The notes: generated by a model not told the origin, from the sequence alone. Positions 38,067 through 47,239 are shown, numbered from the stretch's first letter. The stretch: DNA of 64,000 nucleotides from SYLG01 sp965226945 (GCA_965226945.1 OZ245717.1:4836001-4900000); one strand, 5' to 3'. Numbers and translations: made by a program.

Positions 38067-39048
38067 CGAATTGTGGTTCCGTCCTCCTCCCAGGCCTTCG
38101 GTCATTCCGGTGGCCCCGGTCAAGGTGCCACTGCCTCTGGTCAACATCACCCTCGATGGGGAAGCCATGAGCGTGCCTCCCGATTCGACGATCCTCGATG
38201 CGTGCCGCTCGCGCAACATTGCCACGCCGACGATCTGCTATCACGACACATTGACGCCGGTGAATGTTTGCCGCGTCTGCGTGGTCGAACTGGAAGGCTC
38301 GCGCACGCTGGTCCCCTCCTGTTCGCGCAAAGTCGAACCGGGAATGGTGATCAAGACCGATTCGGAACGAGTCAAGCTATCCCGGAGGATGGTGCTTGAG
38401 TTTCTAAGTTCGTCCGTCGATCTTTCCACGGCGCCTGCCATCCAGGGTTTTTGCAAAGAGTATGGCGCCCATCCTGATCGTTATGGGCCGAAGGCGGCGC
38501 CTGCTGCCCTGGGAGAACGCGATGGCCGGCATGCGGGCCATCACCAAGAACCAGAAGGGAACACGGCGGAAACGGTGGCGCAACCGGTCAAGGTCGACAA
38601 CGACCTCTATGTGCGCGACTATTCCAAGTGCGTGCTCTGTTTCAAATGTGTCGAAGCGTGCGGCACCGATGCTCAAAACACCTTTGCCATTGCCGTGGCG
38701 GGGAGAGGATTCGATGCGCGCATTTCGACGGAACACGCCGAGCCGCTGCCCAAATCGGCCTGCGTCTATTGCGGCAATTGCATCGGTGTTTGCCCCACCG
38801 GCGCATTGATGTTCAAGAGCGAACATGACATGCGCCAGGCGGGCACCTGGGACGAAACGAACCAGACCAAAACCGACACGATCTGTTCGTTCTGCGGGGT
38901 CGGCTGCACCCTGACCTTGCATGTGCAGGAAAACCAGATCGTGAAGGTGACTTCACCGGAAGATCAGCCGATCACCGAGGGAAACCTGTGCATCAAGGGG
39001 CGCTTTGGCTACACCCATGTGCAGAACATGAGTGAAAAGAAAGCCTGA
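38056..39048 (+). CDS. iron-sulfur subunit carrying the N-terminal part of FdhA/NuoG
   Basis: 330 residues from ATG 38056. It has a 2Fe-2S ferredoxin domain (TICYHDTLTPVNVCRVC and later PSCSRK), two 4Fe-4S ferredoxin motifs (CVLCFKCVEAC and CVYCGNCIGVCPTGA), and at the C-terminus the 4Fe-4S domain that normally begins a molybdopterin oxidoreductase (CSFCGVGCTLTLHV, then GNLCIKGRFGYTHVQ). In most NAD-linked formate dehydrogenases these precede the Mo domain in one chain. Here the break falls exactly between GRFGY and the RLTQPLIRENG start of the catalytic gene. It should relay electrons between the Mo centre and NuoEF. Confidence 0.9.
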   Translation: MSNSELWFRPPPRPSVIPVAPVKVPLPLVNITLDGEAMSVPPDSTILDACRSRNIATPTICYHDTLTPVNVCRVCVVELEGSRTLVPSCSRKVEPGMVIKTDSERVKLSRRMVLEFLSSSVDLSTAPAIQGFCKEYGAHPDRYGPKAAPAALGERDGRHAGHHQEPEGNTAETVAQPVKVDNDLYVRDYSKCVLCFKCVEACGTDAQNTFAIAVAGRGFDARISTEHAEPLPKSACVYCGNCIGVCPTGALMFKSEHDMRQAGTWDETNQTKTDTICSFCGVGCTLTLHVQENQIVKVTSPEDQPITEGNLCIKGRFGYTHVQNMSEKKA

Positions 39049-39089
39049 GACTTTGATTGGGTAGTTCGGAAGTGGTCATTCATCCAAGC

Positions 39090-39127
39090 GGGCTCGCCGG
39101 GCGATTGAATCAACGCCCGGCGAGCCC
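39090..39127. terminator. strong bidirectional terminator
   Basis: A perfect 14-bp inverted repeat, GGGCTCGCCGGGCG (39090-39103) and its complement (39114-39127), with a 10-base loop, followed by ACTTTTG. It lies between two convergent genes, the formate dehydrogenase operon (+) and the SMP-30 gene (-), and can end transcription from both sides. Confidence 0.85.
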
Positions 39128-39153
39128 ACTTTTGTTAGCGCTTATGACCGATC

Positions 39154-40236
39154 TCAGGCGTATCCGGCTCCCCTGGCTTCGGTGTAGACCATGTAAACCG
39201 ACTGGCTGGCGGTCATGAACAGAATGTTGCGCTTGGGGCCGCCGAAGCAGACATTGCTGCAAATTTCCGGCAGGCGGATCTGGCCGATGCGCAGGCCCTT
39301 GGGATTGAAGATGTGGACACCGTCGTAACCGGCGCCGACCCAGCCGGCGCTCGACCAGACATTGCCGTCGACATCGCAGCGGATGCCGTCGGCGAGGCCG
39401 GCCACCTGCTTGCCGTTGACTTCGAAGGCCATTGAGGTGAACTCGCGGCCGTTCTCCAGCTTGACGCCATCGACGACATCCCACACCTTGATGTTCTTGG
39501 GGGCTTCCTTGTAGTGCGACGATCCCGTATCGGCGACATAAAGCCGTTTGAAATCGGGGGAAAAGCAGATGCCGTTGGGTTTGAAGATCTCGTCGGTCGC
39601 TTTTTCCACTTTCAGGGTCTTGGGATCGATGCGGTAGACCGCCTCTTTCAGTTCAAGCGGTCCTTTATTCCCTTCGTATTCTCCAAGCGAACCATAGCCC
39701 GGGTCGGTGAACCAGATGGCGCCGTCGGCGGCGACCACGCCGTCGTTGGGGGCGTTAAACCGCTTGCCGCCAAAGGTCGAGGCGAGCACGGTCACGGTGC
39801 CATCGTACTCGTAGCGCACGACCCGGCGGTTGCCATGTTCAAACGAGATTTGCCGGCCCTCGCGGTCGAAGGTGTTGCCGTTGGAGTTGCCGGCCGGCTT
39901 CCGAAAGGTGGTCACATGGCCGTCTTCCAGGAGCCAGCGATGTTGGCGATCGTTGGGAATATCCGACCAGATGAGGTAGTTGCCGACGCCGTTCCAGGCG
40001 GGGCCTTCGGCCCAGAGGTCTCCCGTGTAGATTCGCTTGATCGGCGTGTTGCCGATCTTGTACTTGTTGAACGAATCGTCGAGCGTGATCAGGTCTGGAT
40101 CGGGATAGCGAACCGGTTGCGCGCCGGGCCGGAAATCGCGCGGGGGATCCTGGGCCAACAGGGAGTTGGCCCCAAACGCCATCGCCGCGCCCGCGGTCAT
40201 GACCGATCCAAAACCTCGACGGGAAAGCCTGTTCAT
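39154..40236 (-). CDS. exported SMP-30/gluconolactonase-like beta-propeller protein
   Basis: 360 residues from ATG 40236, with AGGAGA eight bases upstream. The open frame above it is a translated simple repeat and is not coding. The N-terminus is a Tat signal: RLSRRGFGSVMTAGAAMAFG. The mature part is a six-bladed propeller: AEGPAWNGVGNYLIWSDI, GNSNGNTFDREGR, FNAPNDGVVAADGAIWFTDPGYG, KPNGICFSPDFKRLYVADTG and LADGIRCDVDGNVWSSAG, with the metal-binding Glu, Asn and Asp positions of the lactonase family. It probably hydrolyses a sugar lactone in the periplasm. The rhamnulokinase gene lies upstream in the same direction, consistent with sugar catabolism. Confidence 0.88.
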   Translation of the reverse strand: MNRLSRRGFGSVMTAGAAMAFGANSLLAQDPPRDFRPGAQPVRYPDPDLITLDDSFNKYKIGNTPIKRIYTGDLWAEGPAWNGVGNYLIWSDIPNDRQHRWLLEDGHVTTFRKPAGNSNGNTFDREGRQISFEHGNRRVVRYEYDGTVTVLASTFGGKRFNAPNDGVVAADGAIWFTDPGYGSLGEYEGNKGPLELKEAVYRIDPKTLKVEKATDEIFKPNGICFSPDFKRLYVADTGSSHYKEAPKNIKVWDVVDGVKLENGREFTSMAFEVNGKQVAGLADGIRCDVDGNVWSSAGWVGAGYDGVHIFNPKGLRIGQIRLPEICSNVCFGGPKRNILFMTASQSVYMVYTEARGAGYA

Positions 40237-40292
40237 CAATCGATCTCCTGGAGAGGGAAAAAGGAGCCGCGCCGTCTCAAAAAGGAAGAACC

Positions 40293-40346
40293 AACAAAAC
40301 AAAACAAAACAAAACAAAACAAACAAAAACAAAAAACCAAAATAAA
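40293..40346. repeat. AAAAC pentanucleotide repeat, A/C-only tract
   Basis: Five perfect AAAAC units (40296-40320) continue into imperfect copies to about 40338. The tract contains almost no G or T, in sharp contrast to the GC-rich surroundings. On the minus strand it is a GTTTT-rich stretch just after the rhamnulokinase stop and about 57 bases before the SMP-30 start codon. Confidence 0.9.
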
Positions 40347-41822
40347 TCAGGCGAGTAGAGCGGTAAACCGTTGCCAGGCCTGATCCCAATCGCCGGCCGG
40401 CGCCGGATCAAATGTGGTTAATCCAAACGAATTGCGCACGATTTCCCGGGCCTGGGAAAGGCCGGTAACCAGTCGCAACCCCATCGCCTGAGTCATGATG
40501 TTGCCAAGCGCCGTCGCTTCGACCGGGCCAGCCAATACCTGGCGCTGGCAGCAATCGGCCGTGAACTGGTTGAGCAGGGCATTTTGACACCCGCCGCCCA
40601 CGATGTGGATCGTGTTGAGGCGTTTGCCTGTCAACGACTCGAGTTTCTCAAGCACCCACCGGTAGCGAAGCGCAAGCGATTCGAGGGCGCAGCGGACGAA
40701 GGCGCCTGGAGTTTCGGGAACGGGTTGGCCGGACTTACGGCAATATTGCGCAAAGGCATGAGTCATGGAGGCAGGCAACAGGAACGAGGCGTCGTCGGGA
40801 TCGACGATCGAACGGAACGGCTCGGCCTCGCGCGCCTGGAGGACCAGCGTTTCGTAGGAGTATTCGCTGCCTTTGCGGGCAAAATCGCGGCGAATCTCCT
40901 GAATCAACCAGAGCCCCATGACGTTCTTGAGCAGCCGGATCGTCTGGCCCACGCCTCCTTCGTTCGTGAAGTTGGCTTCGCGCGTCGCTTCATTGACCAG
41001 CGGGCTAGGAATTTCGACTCCCATAAGCGACCAGGTGCCCGAACTGATGTAGGCCCAGGAATCGCCCACGGCCGGCACGGCGGCCACCGCCGCCGCGGTA
41101 TCGTGCGTGGCGGGCGCGACGACCCGCGTTTGCGACAGGCCGGCTTCGCTTAAAAGCCCGGTGCGCAAGGGACCCAGCTCGGTCCCGGGCGCAACCAGAG
41201 TCCCGAGCATGCCGGTCGGCAATCCCAGCGACTGAATCAGCTCGCGGTCCCATTGCCTTTTGAACGGGTCGAGCATCTGGCTGGTGCTCGCATCGGTGTA
41301 TTCGTTGGCCCGGATGCCGGTGAACCAGAAGTGAAAGAGATCGGGCATGAAGAGCATGGAATCGGCGATATCGAGCAGCGGGTAGCGGTCGCGCTTCATG
41401 GCCGCGAGCTGAAACAGCGAATTGAAGCGCATGATCTGCAAACCGGTGCGGTCGTAGAGTTTATCTCGAGGGATCTTGGCGAAGACCTCCTCGACGACCG
41501 ATTCGGTGTGGGTGTCGCGGTAGTGGCGCGGATTGCCCAGAAGCGAGCCATCCTTGCCGATGAAGGCAAAGTCGACCCCCCAGGTGTCAACACCGAGAGA
41601 ATCGACCTGAATTCCGCCGGCGCCGCAAAGCCCCAAGGTGTGCAGCATTTCCCGGAAAAGGGACAAAACATCCCACTGAAAGCGGTCCAAAATGCGCACA
41701 GGTAGATTGGAAAACCGGTGGAGAACCTCCAAACGCACCGAATGACCGTCAAAGCTTCCCAAAATGCCGCGACCACTTTCCGCGCCCAGGTCAAATGCCA
41801 ACAGATTCCGGGTTGAACTCAT
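40347..41822 (-). CDS. rhaB: rhamnulokinase
   Basis: 491 residues, FGGY-kinase fold. LLAFDLGAESGRG is the N-terminal phosphate-binding loop with the rhamnulokinase Glu-Ser signature, VDTWGVDFAFIG holds the catalytic-region Asp, PATHDTAAAVAAVP and YISSGTWSLMGVE form the second lobe start, and HIVGGGCQNALLNQ is the ATP-binding motif. It phosphorylates L-rhamnulose. No rhamnose isomerase or aldolase is in the window. Downstream in the same direction lies an exported lactonase-like gene after an unusual A/C repeat. Confidence 0.92.
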   Translation of the reverse strand: MSSTRNLLAFDLGAESGRGILGSFDGHSVRLEVLHRFSNLPVRILDRFQWDVLSLFREMLHTLGLCGAGGIQVDSLGVDTWGVDFAFIGKDGSLLGNPRHYRDTHTESVVEEVFAKIPRDKLYDRTGLQIMRFNSLFQLAAMKRDRYPLLDIADSMLFMPDLFHFWFTGIRANEYTDASTSQMLDPFKRQWDRELIQSLGLPTGMLGTLVAPGTELGPLRTGLLSEAGLSQTRVVAPATHDTAAAVAAVPAVGDSWAYISSGTWSLMGVEIPSPLVNEATREANFTNEGGVGQTIRLLKNVMGLWLIQEIRRDFARKGSEYSYETLVLQAREAEPFRSIVDPDDASFLLPASMTHAFAQYCRKSGQPVPETPGAFVRCALESLALRYRWVLEKLESLTGKRLNTIHIVGGGCQNALLNQFTADCCQRQVLAGPVEATALGNIMTQAMGLRLVTGLSQAREIVRNSFGLTTFDPAPAGDWDQAWQRFTALLA

Positions 41823-41936
41823 CGAAAATCACCGGTTGAGAATACGGGAGGGATAAAAGACGGCCCGGGCCCCAAGATCAGTCAAGGAATTCGCAATTCA
41901 GGGCCTCTTTGTGGATAGAATAGCGATGGAGGTCGA

Positions 41937-42407
41937 ATGGGCATGGTCGTTCAACAGTCGATGGAAAAAGCGCAAGTGCCGCCCGAAGATGTGGTCACAC
42001 CGCCTCGGAAGGGACAGGCTCTGGTTTTGTTCGATGGCTTTTGCCCTTTTTGCCGCCTGTCGATGAACTCGATCCGGCGGTTGGACTGGTTCGGTGCGTT
42101 GGCCTGGCGGAGTTTTCGTCATCCCGAAAATGTTCCGGTCACCACTCCGCCGCTCGATCCGATTCGGCTCGAAGAGGAAATGCACCTGATTTCCCCTACG
42201 GCAGACCGAATTCTCCATGGGTTTGGCGCCTTTCGCTACATGGCCTGGCGGTTGCCCTTGTTGATGCCGATGGCCCCATTCTTGCATATCCCGGGAATTC
42301 CCTGGTTGGGGCAGAGCATTTACATGTGGATTGCCCGCAACCGTTTTGGTCTGGTTCCTTGCAAGGACGGCGTCTGTTCGCTTCCCAATAAAAACATGGC
42401 GAAGTAG
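41937..42407 (+). CDS. DCC-family (DUF393) thiol-disulfide-like protein
   Basis: 156 residues. It has the family motif LVLFDGFCPFCRLSMNSIRR (CxxC at the start of the domain) then LAWRSFR, MHLISPTADRILHGFGAFRYMAWRLP and a C-terminal IYMWIARNRFGLVPC. DUF393 proteins are thioredoxin-like but their reactions are poorly known. The middle region is hydrophobic and may touch the membrane. It is divergent from rhaB and followed 60 bases later by a nuclease gene. The start at ATG 41937 has GGAGG just ahead (GATGGAGG). Confidence 0.85.
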   Translation: MGMVVQQSMEKAQVPPEDVVTPPRKGQALVLFDGFCPFCRLSMNSIRRLDWFGALAWRSFRHPENVPVTTPPLDPIRLEEEMHLISPTADRILHGFGAFRYMAWRLPLLMPMAPFLHIPGIPWLGQSIYMWIARNRFGLVPCKDGVCSLPNKNMAK

Positions 42408-42467
42408 TCTGCTGACTCCCATTCCCGACCGTCTTTTTCCCTTTTTTTTAGCCATTGCGGATTCCTC

Positions 42468-43460
42468 ATGCCTGCCAAGACGCTTCGCGAACTTTCCGAT
42501 GGAGAATCGATCGAAGGAATTTACCTCGCCTCGGGAAAACAGTTGCGCAACAACCGCAACGGCCAGCCCTTTCTTCAGGTCGACTTATGCGATCGCGGCG
42601 GCCCCATGACCGCCCGGTTGTGGAATTGCGATGACAAGCGCGCCCGTTCTTTTGAAGACGGCGAGTTCGTCAAAGCGAAGGCGCGGGCCCAGCTATTCCA
42701 GGGAGCGATGCAGCTCATCCTGACCGATATCGATCGCGCCCCGGAAGGATCGTTCAATCCGGCCGACTTCCTTCCGCGCACCGAAAAAGATGTTTCGCGA
42801 CTGCTCGATCGCCTGCGAACCCTGCTTCGATCGTTGAAATCGCATCACCTCAAGGCTCTCGGCGAGGCCTTTTTCGTTGAGTCGTCGCTCGTCGATCAAT
42901 TTTGTAAAGCTCCTGCCGGCGTGCGCCAGCATCATGCTTACCTGGGCGGGTTGCTCGAACACGTCGTCAACATGATGGAGGTTTCGGACAAGGTAGCTCC
43001 CCTTTATCCGGGCCTCGATCGCGACCTGCTTTTGTGCGGCTGCCTCTTGCACGACATTGGCAAGACGAAGGAACTGGCTTACGAAAGCGCGTTTGGCTAC
43101 ACCGACGAAGGCCAGTTGGTGGGCCACATCAGCCTCGGCGCCTTGATGCTTGAAGACCTGATTGCCAAGGCGATTCAGCTTACCGGCGAACCGTTCCCCG
43201 AGCCGCTACGCCTGAGGCTGCACCATATGATCGCCAGCCACCATGGGACGCTCGAGTTCGGCTCGCCCAAGGTGCCGATGACCCCCGAGTCGCAGGCGCT
43301 GCACCTCATCGACATGATGGATAGCAAGATGCACCAGATCTTGCGCGAGATTCGCACGCATCAAGCCGATCCCGGCGCCTGGACCCCGTTTGACAACTCG
43401 CTGGGCCGGCGATTTTTCAAGGGAGTCAAGGAAGGCCCCGAAGCCGCCGGCAGCGTTTGA
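42468..43460 (+). CDS. YhaM-like 3'-5' exoribonuclease (OB-fold plus HD domain)
   Basis: 330 residues. The N-terminal about 100 residues form an OB-fold nucleic-acid-binding domain (FLQVDLCDRGGPMTARLWN). Then comes an HD metal-dependent phosphohydrolase: HHAYLGGLLEHVVNM, CLLHDIGKTKEL, GHISLGALMLE, HHMIASHHG and HLIDMMDSKM, all the metal ligands present. This is the YhaM/CBF1 family layout, which degrades single-stranded RNA or DNA from the 3' end. A strong terminator lies 90 bases after the stop, and no operon partners are evident. Confidence 0.9.
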   Translation: MPAKTLRELSDGESIEGIYLASGKQLRNNRNGQPFLQVDLCDRGGPMTARLWNCDDKRARSFEDGEFVKAKARAQLFQGAMQLILTDIDRAPEGSFNPADFLPRTEKDVSRLLDRLRTLLRSLKSHHLKALGEAFFVESSLVDQFCKAPAGVRQHHAYLGGLLEHVVNMMEVSDKVAPLYPGLDRDLLLCGCLLHDIGKTKELAYESAFGYTDEGQLVGHISLGALMLEDLIAKAIQLTGEPFPEPLRLRLHHMIASHHGTLEFGSPKVPMTPESQALHLIDMMDSKMHQILREIRTHQADPGAWTPFDNSLGRRFFKGVKEGPEAAGSV

Positions 43461-43552
43461 GGCGGCGATCGCTCAAACTTTTTGGGCTTCGTTTGCTAGT
43501 TTTGAAAGCGTCCCACACTTCGCAAGTCATCGGGGACGAGCGCTATAAGCAA

Positions 43553-43579
43553 GGGGCCGGCCCAGCCCGGCCCCTTTTT
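43553..43579 (+). terminator. intrinsic terminator after the YhaM-like gene
   Basis: GGGGCCGG (43553-43560) pairs with CCGGCCCC (43567-43574) across a six-base loop and is followed by TTTTT (43575-43579), a textbook rho-independent terminator on the plus strand. The convergent LRR gene ends 34 bases further on. Confidence 0.9.
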
Positions 43580-43612
43580 CTCCGTACGGTAGCACGGTTT
43601 CGGCCTGAAATT

Positions 43613-46600
43613 TCAGAAGCCATCCAAATCCTCGGCTTCTTCCGCGGGCGCGTCGCTGCCAGCGGCCGCGCCAGGGCGCGCAATGCGGTGGGCCTGATTG
43701 CGATAATGCACCGAGAGGGTCCAGTTCACTTTGCAGGCGGGCAGATCTTGAATCAACTTGCGCTTCGCAATGGAGGAGACCTGGGGCTCATCCAGTTTCA
43801 GCTCTTTAAGACCGGTCAAGGCAATCAGGCCGCTTAATCCCTGATCGGTAATGAGGTTGTCTTTCAATTGCAGCGAAGTCAGATGGGGAAGCTGCTTGAG
43901 CGCGGCCAAATGCTGGTTTTCCAGGTCGCAGTGGTGCAGTTCGAGCCCCGTGAGTTGCGTCAAGGCGGCAATTTCCGGGAACCGCTCGATGGAAAAGGGG
44001 ATTTGTTCCAGTTTCAGCGTCCTGAGGTTCTTGGCATTTTTCAGTTCGGCAAAACCAGACTTGGGAGCTTCCTTCGCAAAGAGCATGTCGCTAAACGAAA
44101 GGCTTTTCAGCGATTTCATCGAACCCAGGGCATCGAGGCCCGCTTGCCGCATTTTCTTGCCGCCGATTTTCAGGCTCTTTAGCTGAGAACAGCGAGCGAT
44201 TTCGATCGCAGCCGCATCGTTGTTGCGGCTGAACGAAACGTCAAGCTTCTCAAGCAGCGGCAGTTTGGCCAGATGCTTGAAGCCGGCCTCATGGATGTAT
44301 CCCGTTTCCAACACCAGGCGTTTGAGGCCCTTGATTTGTGAGATCGCCAGCAGGTCCTTTTCTTCCAGTTCGAAATTCTTCCCCATTCCTTCGATTCTTA
44401 ACACCGCCAAGGCTGGGACCTTCGCAAGCGGGCTCAAATCGATCAGGCCGTGATCGACATCGGTGATGGTCAGATCGCGCAAGCCTTTTATCGAGGAAAG
44501 GCATTCCAGATCTCCGGGGTTTAATTTTTCGTTACTGATCGATAGTTTGGTCAAGTTTGGGATTTTCGCAATCTCTTTGAGAACGGCGCCCGAAACCGGG
44601 CAGTTTTCCAAGTCGAGCACGGTCACATTCTTCCAGTCGGCGCAAGCCTTGGCGGCTTCCTCGGTGAAAGTGACGCGGCGAAAGGCCAGCGAAGTCAATT
44701 TGGGAAAAGCCGCGAACATTTTGAGGGAATCGGGTTTGCATTTGAGCTCAGACAATTCGATCTTGGTGAGTGCGGGCAATTGGGCCAGTTTTTGCAGCCC
44801 CTCGTCGGTGAGCTTTTTCGATCCCAGGCGGATTTCGCGCAGGTTCTCAAGCTTGAGTAGCGGAGGAATCGAGACATCGTTCCAGTGGACGCCGCGGATG
44901 TCGAGCAGTTCCAGTTTTTTGTTGGTCCCAAGGTGATTGAGCAGGTCGGGACCGATTTTCGCGCCGTTCAATATCAGCTTTTTGAGGGACTTCATCTTCG
45001 CGATTTCGATCCCGGAAGCATCGTTGACTCCACTGTAGGATAGATCAAGCGACGACAATTTTTTGCATTCTCTCAAGCCCGAGAGATTGCTCGGTGCATT
45101 GTACGATAGATTCAGTTCGGTCAGGCGTGGGTGCTTGGCGAGAAAGCTCAGGCCGGCATCGGTGATGACGCCCCCGGAAAGATCAAGCGACTCTAGCGCG
45201 GGAATCGCCGCCATTTGCTGCATCTCCCGGTCGGTCGCCCGCGCAATGGCAAGCTTCAAATCGACGGAATCGGGCAATTTGGCCAGGTCTCCGATGATAT
45301 TGAAATTAATATTGCCTAATTTGACATTTATAGTTTCCAGTTTTTTGATTTTTTCGAAAAATGGGTAGAAAACCTTCTCGTCCAGGCTTCGGCTTAAATC
45401 GAGCGTGGTTAAATTTTCTAATTTAACGATATCCTTCGCCGCGGCCGAATCGAACTGGGTCGAAAGGAATTTTAGTTTTTCGACCTTTTCCAGGGTTGCA
45501 AGATGCTCAAATCCTGAACGGTCGATTTCCGCATCGTCGAATTCCAGTTCTTCCAATCCCTTGAATCGATCGAGCCCAGCAAGCCAGGGTAAGCCTTTCA
45601 AGGAACCGTAGCCCACGCTCAAGGTTTTCAGTTTGGGGATCGCTGCGATTTCCTTGAAGGCCGCATCGGTGATCCGGGTTGCCGCCAGGTTCAAATCTTC
45701 CAGTTGCGGCAACTTGGCCAGGGTTTTGATGCCCGCATCGGTGATCGCGGTGACCGACAGGTCCAGTTTTTTGAGCTCGGGAAAGGCCTCAAGCGCCTTG
45801 AGAGATTGATCGACAATGGGGTTTCGGCTCAGGTCCAGCGTCTGCAATTTGACGAGCTTGCGAAGATCGTTCAAGGCTTCGGTATCGATGAGGCAGCCGG
45901 AAAGGTTCAGCGATGTGAGGGTGGCGATTTGCGAAGCGCCTCGGGCGCCGGACGCCTCGAGCCTGTTGCCCGAAAGAGTGAGCTTTTCCAAAGGAAGGGC
46001 CTGTAACATCCACACGCCCGAAGGGGAAATCCGCGTCGAAGATACGTCCAGCTCGGTCAAGGTCTTGAGGTTGGAAATCTCCTTGAGACTGGGATCTCCC
46101 AGAGGCGCGCCGCTGAGCCTCAGTGTCGTCAGTTCGGGCAACCCGCCGAGCTTCTTCAAGTCGTCCGGGCTGAATAGCCCGCGGCCAAGTCCGAGGTTTT
46201 TGAGCTTCTTAAACAAAGCGATCACGCGCAACGACCGGCCGGAGAGTCTGCTTTGATCCAGGTCGAGCACCACCAGTCCCAGCTGGTTTTCCAGATGTTG
46301 GACCCCTGCATCGCCGACCCGCGTGTATGAAAGAAAAAGCTCCTGCAGGTAGCAGGTCTGGGCAAGGTGCCAAAGACCCGTGTCGGTAATGTCGGTATCG
46401 GTCAGATCGAGGGAAACCAGTCCAGGGATCTTGCCCAGAAGCGAAAGTTCCTCATCGCGAATCGTGCTGTTGGTCAGGTTCAACGCCACCAGGTTTTCCA
46501 ACTGCGCAAGCTTTTCGAGCATTTCCTCGCTGATCGGCCCACCTTCAAAAGAAACCCCAAAAGAAAAAGGAATGGCAGGCAAGGAAGCGAGCAGTGAACC

Positions 46601-46843
46601 AGTGACCCCTCGCGGCGCCTTGAAAAAGGGAACGCCCAGGAGCGATTTCCCGTCCGGCTTTTCCAGCATGAGGAAGCCGGCAGCCTTCAATTGGGCTTCC
46701 ATCTCTGCCATGAGGCCCGGTTGGTGCACGAGCGGCCGCACGGATCGAGGCAATAGCGCGTCCATGTAGGTGTGGCCGAAGGCGGCCACCAAAAGCAACA
46801 AAACACCGATGACGAGCAGTTTGTGGAAATGAGATGTCTTCAT
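43613..46843 (-). CDS. giant leucine-rich-repeat protein
   Basis: 1076 residues from ATG 46843 (AAGGA six bases upstream); the open frame to 47206 is not needed. Residues about 8-25 are a membrane anchor or uncleaved signal (LLVIGVLLLLVAAFG). After a 100-residue linker, almost the whole protein is leucine-rich repeats of roughly 22-25 residues, typified by LVSLDLTDTDITDTGLWHLA and LEDLNLAATRITDAAFKEIA, the cysteine-less form of the LxxLxLxxTxITDxGLxxL repeat common in planctomycetes. There are about 35 repeats, giving a long curved scaffold outside the cytoplasm. The ligand is unknown. The C-terminus is basic, then Ala/Asp/Glu-rich. Confidence 0.9.
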   Translation of the reverse strand: MKTSHFHKLLVIGVLLLLVAAFGHTYMDALLPRSVRPLVHQPGLMAEMEAQLKAAGFLMLEKPDGKSLLGVPFFKAPRGVTGSLLASLPAIPFSFGVSFEGGPISEEMLEKLAQLENLVALNLTNSTIRDEELSLLGKIPGLVSLDLTDTDITDTGLWHLAQTCYLQELFLSYTRVGDAGVQHLENQLGLVVLDLDQSRLSGRSLRVIALFKKLKNLGLGRGLFSPDDLKKLGGLPELTTLRLSGAPLGDPSLKEISNLKTLTELDVSSTRISPSGVWMLQALPLEKLTLSGNRLEASGARGASQIATLTSLNLSGCLIDTEALNDLRKLVKLQTLDLSRNPIVDQSLKALEAFPELKKLDLSVTAITDAGIKTLAKLPQLEDLNLAATRITDAAFKEIAAIPKLKTLSVGYGSLKGLPWLAGLDRFKGLEELEFDDAEIDRSGFEHLATLEKVEKLKFLSTQFDSAAAKDIVKLENLTTLDLSRSLDEKVFYPFFEKIKKLETINVKLGNINFNIIGDLAKLPDSVDLKLAIARATDREMQQMAAIPALESLDLSGGVITDAGLSFLAKHPRLTELNLSYNAPSNLSGLRECKKLSSLDLSYSGVNDASGIEIAKMKSLKKLILNGAKIGPDLLNHLGTNKKLELLDIRGVHWNDVSIPPLLKLENLREIRLGSKKLTDEGLQKLAQLPALTKIELSELKCKPDSLKMFAAFPKLTSLAFRRVTFTEEAAKACADWKNVTVLDLENCPVSGAVLKEIAKIPNLTKLSISNEKLNPGDLECLSSIKGLRDLTITDVDHGLIDLSPLAKVPALAVLRIEGMGKNFELEEKDLLAISQIKGLKRLVLETGYIHEAGFKHLAKLPLLEKLDVSFSRNNDAAAIEIARCSQLKSLKIGGKKMRQAGLDALGSMKSLKSLSFSDMLFAKEAPKSGFAELKNAKNLRTLKLEQIPFSIERFPEIAALTQLTGLELHHCDLENQHLAALKQLPHLTSLQLKDNLITDQGLSGLIALTGLKELKLDEPQVSSIAKRKLIQDLPACKVNWTLSVHYRNQAHRIARPGAAAGSDAPAEEAEDLDGF

Positions 46844-47239
46844 GGGCGGTCCTTGAACGGAATCCGAAAGCGGCCTGGTTCGGGCAATCCCACCTTCATT
46901 TTTTATGATCCCATTTTCATTCGGTTTTTCAATCATCGCGCGTGCCGATCGTGGACCCTTTGGGGCAGGGTGCGCGCCCCGGCCAAGAAGACCATCCTCC
47001 TCGCGGGAACGCAATGGTTGAAATGGCGGTTGAACGGGAGGCGGTTTCGCGACCGGTCCGACCTCGCGTCCACTTTCGATCCGGGTTCCTCCAAGGTCAA
47101 AAAAGTCCGAATCGTGCGCAACCTGAATTCCAGATGAAGGGAGGCGGAATGGACTGGGAATGGTAACCCATTGCGGGATAATCCCCAGTGGGATGTCCCA
47201 GGGCAAACCGGTTTACCGGATGAAAGAAGGGGTCGATCC
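46844..47239. other. gene-free divergent region
   Basis: This is the 396-base interval between two divergent genes, the LRR protein (-) and the EF-hand protein (+). Promoters for both must lie here, and an A/T-rich patch at 46896-46930 is the most promoter-like part. Open frames cross it on both strands, but they lack ribosome binding sites and recognisable content. I see no RNA gene or repeat in it. Confidence 0.5.

Noticed and set aside
36168..38225. 685-codon antisense frame over the NuoEF gene (also 34308-35816)
   Set aside because: It is fully antisense to well-conserved coding sequence and shows no recognisable domain.
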